From assembly GCA_946965045.2 (NCBI GenBank), contig OX337237.1:868001-932000 (forward strand): 64,000 nt of DNA, written 5' to 3'. Below, piece after piece: positions 58,922 through 64,000 of the stretch. The notes beneath the pieces were generated by a model, which was given only the letters and a program-made list of their open reading frames with translations, made no database searches and was not told the origin of the DNA. The stretch comes from Epithemia pelagica (lineage: Eukaryota; Bacillariophyta; Bacillariophyceae; Surirellales; Surirellaceae). The stretch's first letter is position 1. Each line of letters begins with the position of its first letter. A program made the position numbers and the translations under genes.

Positions 58922-59009
58922 TTCTAAGGAGATTATGTTGAAACTCAAACAAGCCGTGCCGTAAAAGCAACTCTTTATAGGCTTATCGAACTACGTAATC
59001 TCCTTAGAA
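58922..59009 (-). promoter_or_regulatory. Putative self-priming site of E4: PBS region complementary to the LTR
   Basis: Immediately inside the 5' LTR the element sense strand reads TAATCTCCTTAGAA (58935 to 58922). The exact 14-base reverse complement, TTCTAAGGAGATTA, lies inside the LTR at 59009 to 58996 (sense), about position 170-183 of 243. The 3' LTR has it too (53037-53024). A tRNA-type PBS beginning TGG is absent at this place. Confidence 0.6.
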
Positions 59010-59178
59010 TGAACTCTTGCTTGTTCCTCTTGCCTATTGTTGCTTTTGCCACGTCGACGGACCAAAGTCCATGCTTCGGCATCTTCGTCATTCAAGTTTA
59101 GATCCTTTGCTTCCGAATCACTCTCTTTAGTCGCGCCTTGTTCGCTGCTGCTCGTCGCCTGGTCACATATCCTCAACA
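58936..59178 (-). repeat. 5' LTR of E4 (243 bp)
   Basis: Same ends as 52964-53206. Two differences by eye (GCTGTGCC/GCCGTGCC and AAGCTTAG/AAGTTTAG). The frame seen at 58991-59185 is the LTR copy of the pol C-terminus. Confidence 0.95.
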
Positions 59179-59555
59179 GAATCACTGAGAAATGTGCGCA
59201 TCACCGTCCGCAAGTACCGCACGGCGCGGAGCACGTATACGAAAAGCTTTTATGCGACTAAAATTACAGAAACACGTCCAGAGGAGCTAGTACTACTTTG
59301 TTATAAGAGTACAATTAAAAAAATTTTACTATACATTAAATTGTACGGACGAGGATACGAGCTGGTTCACGTTGCGGAGTGCATGAGTATATTAGTGTAC
59401 AAGACTGTACCCGAAAAAAACCAGTACACAAAACTCCACAGTGGATAATCCGCAGCAACCATGACAATGGGATGGATCGATGTTTGGACAAATACGATGC
59501 CATTCCTGGCTACAAACACAACAAGTACTATTGCTAATCGACTAAGTAGGTTCTA
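59179..59555. other. AT-rich intergenic region right of E4
   Basis: Starts with the target duplication GAATC. Contains ACAATTAAAAAAATTTTACT...AATTGTACGG with inverted ACAATT/AATTGT and repeated TGTACAAG/GTACAC motifs. No gene is supported; the 84-codon plus frame (59194-59448) has no recognisable feature. Confidence 0.4.
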
Positions 59556-60065
59556 TTACGCATCTGCTGTAAAGAACAGGCTCTGGGTAGGGTATTTTGT
59601 CGTCATGTAGGCAAGAGCAGTCTTGAGCTCTTCCATGTGGAAGAGGCTCATGTAGAGGGTGACGACCATTGGGTCCATGCTGCTCTTCGTATCGATCGTG
59701 CACCGTGTGTAGAATTGAATGCGGCCCTTCTTCTTGCTGGAGTCCGTGGGTGAGAGAACTTCCTTCATCACTGTCTTGACAATGAACCCAACTGGCAGCA
59801 CAAGCAGCGGGTCGGCAAACTCGGACCGCGCTTCCCTCTTGTAAAATGCCAACCGAAGATAGTCTGTGCTTGTCTCCCGTTGGAGGAGAACATGCCCACG
59901 GTCGACAACATTCCGTCCATTTTGTTCTGCGCCGTTGTCGACAATGTCTCCAACGAGAACATTGACCCTGTCCGCGTAAAAGCTCGTCCGAAAGTTACAT
60001 CGACTTCGATCGTCTTCAGAGCCAAACTTGTCCTTGTTGAAAAAGAACTCGACCTCGTCCTCCAT
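59556..60065 (-). CDS. Hypothetical protein, unknown function
   Basis: From ATG 60065 (MEDEVEFFFNKDKFGSE) 169 residues; an upstream ATG at 60095 would add 10. The sequence has alternating hydrophobic segments (ADPLLVLPVGFIVKTVMKEV and DPMVVTLYMSLFHMEELKTAL) without a membrane span. The Cys/Arg-rich middle (RGHVLLQRETSTDYLRLAF) shows no known motif. Divergent from the Lys/Pro-rich gene at 60375, 310 bp apart. Its neighbourhood suggests it may belong to a transposon. Confidence 0.55.
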   Translation of the reverse strand: MEDEVEFFFNKDKFGSEDDRSRCNFRTSFYADRVNVLVGDIVDNGAEQNGRNVVDRGHVLLQRETSTDYLRLAFYKREARSEFADPLLVLPVGFIVKTVMKEVLSPTDSSKKKGRIQFYTRCTIDTKSSMDPMVVTLYMSLFHMEELKTALAYMTTKYPTQSLFFTADA

Positions 60066-60374
60066 GCCGTTGTTGATTGTTGGTGTTGGTAGCATCGTAC
60101 TCCGAACTCCGCACGTTAGGTTGATTGTTCGATCGATTCAAAGCAGTGGGTTGTTTCGTGTTTGCATGTTTCGTTTCCGGATGCATCCAAAATGTGGGAG
60201 CCACACGGGTTGGTCGGATCTTTACGCGCACCTCTTTCCGTTCAGCTATCCGTTGATCTAAGTAGGTTGTTTGAGTTTGGTCTTGAGATCGCGAGCAGGT
60301 ACATTCCACATCCCATTACAAGACACAGCACGATGCTCTCAGTTGTGTGTTCGTCTCACAAAAAACAAAACAAG

Positions 60375-61300
60375 ATGAGCAACAACAGCCATCGTCGCTA
60401 CCCAAGTCGCACCCGCACCAAAACACCAAGCTTCCTGGATGACATCCAGGAAGATACTGTTCCTCCACCAGGGAAGACGCCAGGGAAGACACCAGCGAAG
60501 ACACCAGCGAAGACACCGAGCAAGAAGCTCCCTCCGAAGAAGAGCTCCACGAAGAAGAACGCAAACAAGAAGCGTCGAACAAAGAAGACGAGTCCGGAGC
60601 TCCCCCCACCCCAGTCTCCAGATTTCGTCATTTCCAAGGTGGTTGAAGGGGAGACTCCAAGAGGAGCAAACGAGGACATAGTGGTATTGATGCCGGTGGC
60701 CATCGACGACAAGGCGCAGAGGCTCAAGGATGCATTGAACAAAGCAACGCAGTGGCATCTCATCCTTGGTGATGAGAATGGAGCCACGACCCTGGTGCTT
60801 GGTCGAAACCACCATCATCATTCGGGCAAAGTCTCGATTGCCGAGATTGTGGAAACGCTTAAGCAGTCTGAGCGTAGCCACAAGCCCAGAAACAATGAAA
60901 CAATCAACGAAAATGGTAAGTTGATTGTGCCTTTGTAATTGATTGGAACGATCGTAGTACTCACCTCATTTTGTTTTCAGGACAAGAGGATGGAATGCTG
61001 ATGGAGACTCGCACTCCATTGAAGAAGGAGGAGTCCATTGGTGAGGCGGAGACTGTCATGAAATCCAATGTGGTGGATTGGCAGTACTTGACGCCTGGTG
61101 AGAAGCACGCCCAAAAGAGACGTGAGGCCGAGAGGGCTGTGCATTTCATGGCTGACAGTTGTGCAAGCCCGAGTCTCTTTCGTGAGGCTGCTTCAACGAC
61201 GTCGGATGATGACGCCACGTATGACTCTCACGTTGATGATGGATTTGAAGATACGCAGGAGGAAAATATGTTTAGTCAGGAGGACTACTACAAGTATTAG
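60375..61300 (+). CDS. Lys/Pro-rich histone-H1-like protein, two exons
   Basis: Exon 1 60375-60915, intron 60916-60980 (GTAAGT ... TTTTCAG, 65 bp), exon 2 60981-61300; 861 coding bases, 286 residues. The join is exact, ENG|QEDGMLM, and both separate frames end or start within the intron. Residues 30-75 are KTPGKTPAKTPAKTPSKK and further Lys-rich runs, like the tails of H1 and of SPKK/TPxK DNA-binding repeats, so nuclear DNA binding is likely. The middle has VLMPVAIDDKAQRLKDAL and QWHLILGDENGATTLVLGRN, a possible small fold, and the C-terminus is acidic (DGFEDTQEENMFSQED). ATG 60333 is an alternative start. Confidence 0.68.
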
Positions 61301-61364
61301 TTACGTAAAATAAACCATTCTAAATACTGAATAATTGTTGTCCTTTACTTTCATCATCGTGGCC

Positions 61365-62450
61365 TTAGTCGCTTTCTTCTTCTTCATCGTCATCTTCGTC
61401 TTCGTCGTGCGAATCCTGATCTTTCTCGTTGTTGTTGCCTTTGTCATCTTCCTCGTCATCCGAATCCGAATCTGAATCCTCATCTTCATCTCCTTCATCA
61501 TCCGACTTCTCGGATTCCTCGTCGTCGTTGCCATCTGAAGATTCATCTTGCTCATCCTGGCTGCCAGTCCTCATGCCCGACGCCAGATTGTAGCACCAGA
61601 ACAACTCTTGATTTTTTTTAATGTTGCGTTTGGCTGTAGCCTTGAGCTTTCCATCGACCTGGACGTTGTAGCATTTGTCGTCCGGGTCAACAGGTTGGTT
61701 GTCGTGATACTTGGCATAGTTTGGATCGTTTGCAAAGTGCAAACCCATCCAAAGGTCTGCCGCGGATGGATCAACCAAGACAGAAGGCCTTGTACGCAGT
61801 CGGACAGCGTAAGCAGAAGGCGGACGAGACTTGTCAAGGACCTTACCACCATAGAATCCCAGCATTTCGCCTTTTTTGTAGGGCTTTGCTGCAAAAAGCC
61901 CGAGACGAGCGTTGTCCAAGGTTGATCGCTTGATGACAAACAAGTCTTCGTCGACGTACCGAACAATGCACTCGGACTTTTGTGAATTGTCGTTTAGGTC
62001 CACCATCATTGTCCCTTCGACAAGTAGATTGTTCTTGTGTTTCTTGTTGATTCCCGACCCTTTCTTATTGTTGTATTTACTTGGAGCATAGTGTTTGATT
62101 GCTGTGCCAACAGGTTTGCCCTTGGAGCCGTGGGCTTTCCGGACCTGTGCACCTTCGATGCTCACGATGCCCTTGATGTGGGAGGAAATGAACCGATATA
62201 ATTCGGTTCTTTCCTCCAAAGTACCTGATCCATACAGGCCTTCAAGCTTGGCCATGAGATTCTCCGCCTTCACTGCCCGTGGCGTTCTCGTTGTTGCAAT
62301 CTTCTTCCTCGCTCGTTGTTTCTGATTGAGCTCATCCATTTTGTATTTTCGATTTTGCTGCATGCGACGAGGCGGCTTTGCTGCTCTTGTTCGTGTTCTT
62401 GCGGAACTCGCCTGTTGCTTTGTAGCGGAACGTGTCTGTCGCTTTCCCAT
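61365..62450 (-). CDS. SET-domain protein (putative protein-lysine methyltransferase)
   Basis: From ATG 62450 (MGKRQTRSATKQQ) 361 residues. N-terminus basic (ARTRTRAAKPPRR and KQRARKKIATTR). SET domain about 171-290: LFVIKRSTLDNARLGLFAAK, KKGEMLGFYGGKVL, MGLHFANDPNYAKY (the Asn-His-Ser-x-x-Pro-Asn block here reads Asn-Asp-Pro-Asn), AKRNIKKNQELFWCYN with the C-terminal Tyr287. No pre-SET or post-SET Cys cluster is visible. The last 60 residues are almost wholly Asp, Glu and Ser. The altered His in the cofactor block leaves activity open. Start excludes an upstream segment (to 62591) that merely translates three repeats. Confidence 0.75.
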   Translation of the reverse strand: MGKRQTRSATKQQASSARTRTRAAKPPRRMQQNRKYKMDELNQKQRARKKIATTRTPRAVKAENLMAKLEGLYGSGTLEERTELYRFISSHIKGIVSIEGAQVRKAHGSKGKPVGTAIKHYAPSKYNNKKGSGINKKHKNNLLVEGTMMVDLNDNSQKSECIVRYVDEDLFVIKRSTLDNARLGLFAAKPYKKGEMLGFYGGKVLDKSRPPSAYAVRLRTRPSVLVDPSAADLWMGLHFANDPNYAKYHDNQPVDPDDKCYNVQVDGKLKATAKRNIKKNQELFWCYNLASGMRTGSQDEQDESSDGNDDEESEKSDDEGDEDEDSDSDSDDEEDDKGNNNEKDQDSHDEDEDDDEEEESD

Positions 62451-62800
62451 GGCTGTTGCAGGCTGCTGCACTTTGTCGCTGTCGAAAAATTCTGACTGCT
62501 GCACTTTTATGAACTTGGGCTGCTGCACTTTTTGGAGAAGGCGCAGAAACGCCAACCCCTTTGAGCTTCCGAATGAGAGTGAAAACCGCATTGACAGTCA
62601 TCAGACTGTCGTTTGTACACTGTGGACCAGTCTATTTTTGGTGTCACCAATAAACTTCGCAGCACTTGAGAGGTACAAAAAAGATTCTCTCATAAAATTT
62701 GCTTCTGGAAAAAGTGAAACAGAGTCTCGTGCATGACAAGCCTACAAGTATGAAGATGAAGAGTAGTTCTATGGTACGTAAATGTGTTACAATATGAATT
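62451..62800 (-). promoter_or_regulatory. Upstream region of the SET gene with three repeats of AAAGTGCAGCAG
   Basis: In minus orientation AAAGTGCAGCAG occurs three times within 80 bp directly before the start codon (plus-strand 62463-62474, 62495-62506 and 62519-62530 approximately). Spacing 31 and 24 bp. They could be binding sites. The remainder of the gap is featureless. Confidence 0.5.
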
Positions 62801-64000
62801 TCAGCGTTCTGCTTCTTGTGCCTCCTTCCAGACTTGCTGGATGAACGAGTGCTCTTGATCGAGCGTGCACCGGTGAGTCTTCATACTCACATTCACATAC
62901 TTCTCGATTTCGACAAACAGGATGTCATCTGTTGCACTTTGATTCCTGCTGTCAAACAACAAATAGGTAAGCATGTACCGCCTTGCTTTCGCTGAGAACC
63001 TGCGAACGGTTCTCAGCGAAACTTTCCCCATACTGTCTCTCACCACTTGCATGAACTTCGTCTTGTTGCCTTTCTTGTTTCTTGTCAAGCGTCGGAAGTA
63101 TCGCTTCCCAAGACCCCATGCGTACTCGATCCCTTCACCCGCCAGTTCGCAGTGGTATTTTGGTGTGACGAGGATTTCAAGGTTGCGAGAATATCGCTGC
63201 GAGAGATCAGCCGCCAGTTGTTCGAGGGCTGATCTCTCATTCTTGAAGTCCTCGCACGATCCCATCAGGTAAGTCAAGGAATACTTCTTGTATTCCTCCA
63301 TCTTGTCCTCACAGACCTGTCCTGAACCATCCAACCATGTCTTACTCATGTCCTTGCGGTATTCCTGGAGCTTGGTGGTGTCAATGAAACCACGCTCGCC
63401 CAGAACTTGGAAGAGACCCTTTGGTTGCCCGAGCCAGCCCTGCTCCATGACAACTCGGTCTACCTCGGTTGGTAGCTGCCTTGCTGTCGAAATTGCCTGG
63501 AGCTGGTCAAGGGATTTGGAATGGTAGGCTTGAAGTGCCCTGTCGCCATGTTGAGCTCCTTGTTGAATGTCATGGCGAATGAGCTCACCAATCAATTCTT
63601 TCTTGGACAGCTTGTGTTTCTTTGTTTGATTGGTTGGGTGGTCGAACTTCATTCGTTGTCGTTGCTCCTCAGTGAGAGGAACACCCTTATAAGCAAATGG
63701 GCCAGGGTCCGCATCCGTGTATACCATGGATTGCTTCGACCCTGGCTGAAGACGATGAGGGTGTGGATATGGACCGATGCACTCAACAATTGTCTCATGC
63801 ATTTTGGGTACCACTCCACCCCAATCCTTGTTCATGGTCTTCTCGTTGAGCCCATCCTTCTGTTTTCGTCCATGACCGCTACTGTTGTCAAAGAGAAAAG
63901 CAAAATCAAAGGATGGATAGAGGACCATCAAACAATCAACCAAGTCCTCAAATTGGAGGGCCATGTGATCGTAGTTCCACCAGCCATCATTGTTGGATCC
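62801..64000 (-). CDS. DDE-superfamily transposase, C-terminal part (5' end outside the window)
   Basis: The frame is open to the window edge (NNDGWWNYDHMALQFEDL precedes the first ATG at 63964). It has the second catalytic Asp in FLFDNSSGHG, the block LNEKTMNKDWGGVVPKMHET, a later KGLFQVLGERGF, and the third catalytic residue in YHCELAGEGIEYAWGLGKRYF, which is the Glu...Glu-x-x-W-x-x-x-Lys pattern of a large group of DDE transposases found in fungi, oomycetes and algae. The first Asp should be just beyond 64000. The C-terminus reads RRYMLTYLLFDSRNQSATDD. No stop or frameshift in the visible part. Confidence 0.78.
   Translation of the reverse strand, partial: GSNNDGWWNYDHMALQFEDLVDCLMVLYPSFDFAFLFDNSSGHGRKQKDGLNEKTMNKDWGGVVPKMHETIVECIGPYPHPHRLQPGSKQSMVYTDADPGPFAYKGVPLTEEQRQRMKFDHPTNQTKKHKLSKKELIGELIRHDIQQGAQHGDRALQAYHSKSLDQLQAISTARQLPTEVDRVVMEQGWLGQPKGLFQVLGERGFIDTTKLQEYRKDMSKTWLDGSGQVCEDKMEEYKKYSLTYLMGSCEDFKNERSALEQLAADLSQRYSRNLEILVTPKYHCELAGEGIEYAWGLGKRYFRRLTRNKKGNKTKFMQVVRDSMGKVSLRTVRRFSAKARRYMLTYLLFDSRNQSATDDILFVEIEKYVNVSMKTHRCTLDQEHSFIQQVWKEAQEAER

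Larger units (their letters stand above)
52964..59178 (-). mobile_element. Complete Copia LTR retrotransposon E4
   Basis: 6,215 bp bounded by two 243-bp LTRs that differ at two positions by eye, flanked by a perfect 5-bp target duplication GAATC (52959-52963 and 59179-59183). On the minus strand the order is 5' LTR, leader ORF, gag, pol, 3' LTR. The RT motif WHIDDLKIS and the protease-like LLLDNQSKVDI set it apart from E2 and E3; it is a third Copia lineage. Confidence 0.96.

Noticed and set aside
59194-59448. 84-codon plus frame next to E4
   Set aside because: AT-rich, no motif, and it begins in the flank of the target duplication; treated as noncoding.

Overview
The window looks like nuclear DNA of a diatom, probably a pennate one; this is an inference. 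The support is three distinct Ty1/Copia lineages of the kind common in diatoms, two predicted plastid proteins whose N-termini read as signal peptide plus an aromatic-start transit peptide (ASAF-like), membrane-anchored LRR proteins with Pro-Ser linkers, compact mostly intronless genes and one clear GT-AG intron of 65 bp. No rRNA, tRNA or CRISPR array was recognised.

Layout. 1-2928: the 5' part of a minus-strand Copia element (E1) that carries several frame-preserving internal deletions and has inserted into the 3' end of an uncharacterised gene (2873-4041). 4552-6855: a REX1-type RNA exonuclease. 7515-13390: a decaying gene cluster with paralogues of the uncharacterised family (one intact at 11088-12725; the others broken by nonsense mutation or truncation) and a wrecked LRR gene. 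13337-24848: a short hypothetical ORF, a plastid SufE-MnmA fusion for tRNA 2-thiouridylation, a long LRR membrane protein split by one in-frame TGA, a GT14-like glycosyltransferase and a PD-(D/E)XK-like nuclease-fold protein. 26183-26593: a MAPEG protein.

26730-43751: a Copia element (E2) with a polyprotein of about 2,550 residues, interrupted between RT and RNase H by a complete, nearly pristine second Copia element (E3, 34352-42735; 783-bp LTRs, target duplication CCAAC, intact 1895-residue polyprotein, plus an extra ORF in the leader). 44666-49045: a plastid-targeted coiled-coil protein and a 548-residue protein of unknown function. 50040-52963: a tandem duplication that carries fragments of the plastid gene and two copies of a small basic protein gene, one frameshifted. 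52964-59178: a complete minus-strand Copia element (E4; 243-bp LTRs, target duplication GAATC) with three ORFs: leader ORF, gag, pol.

59556-64000: a different neighbourhood, with an unknown gene, a histone-H1-like Lys/Pro-rich gene with an intron, a SET-domain gene and a DDE transposase running off the window end. These could be one cargo-bearing DNA transposon.

The most unusual signals are a 14-nt perfect complementarity between the E4 primer-binding position and its own LTR (self-priming signature), additional ORFs upstream of gag in two Copia lineages, the SufE-MnmA fusion, and the SET/H1-like/transposase cluster.
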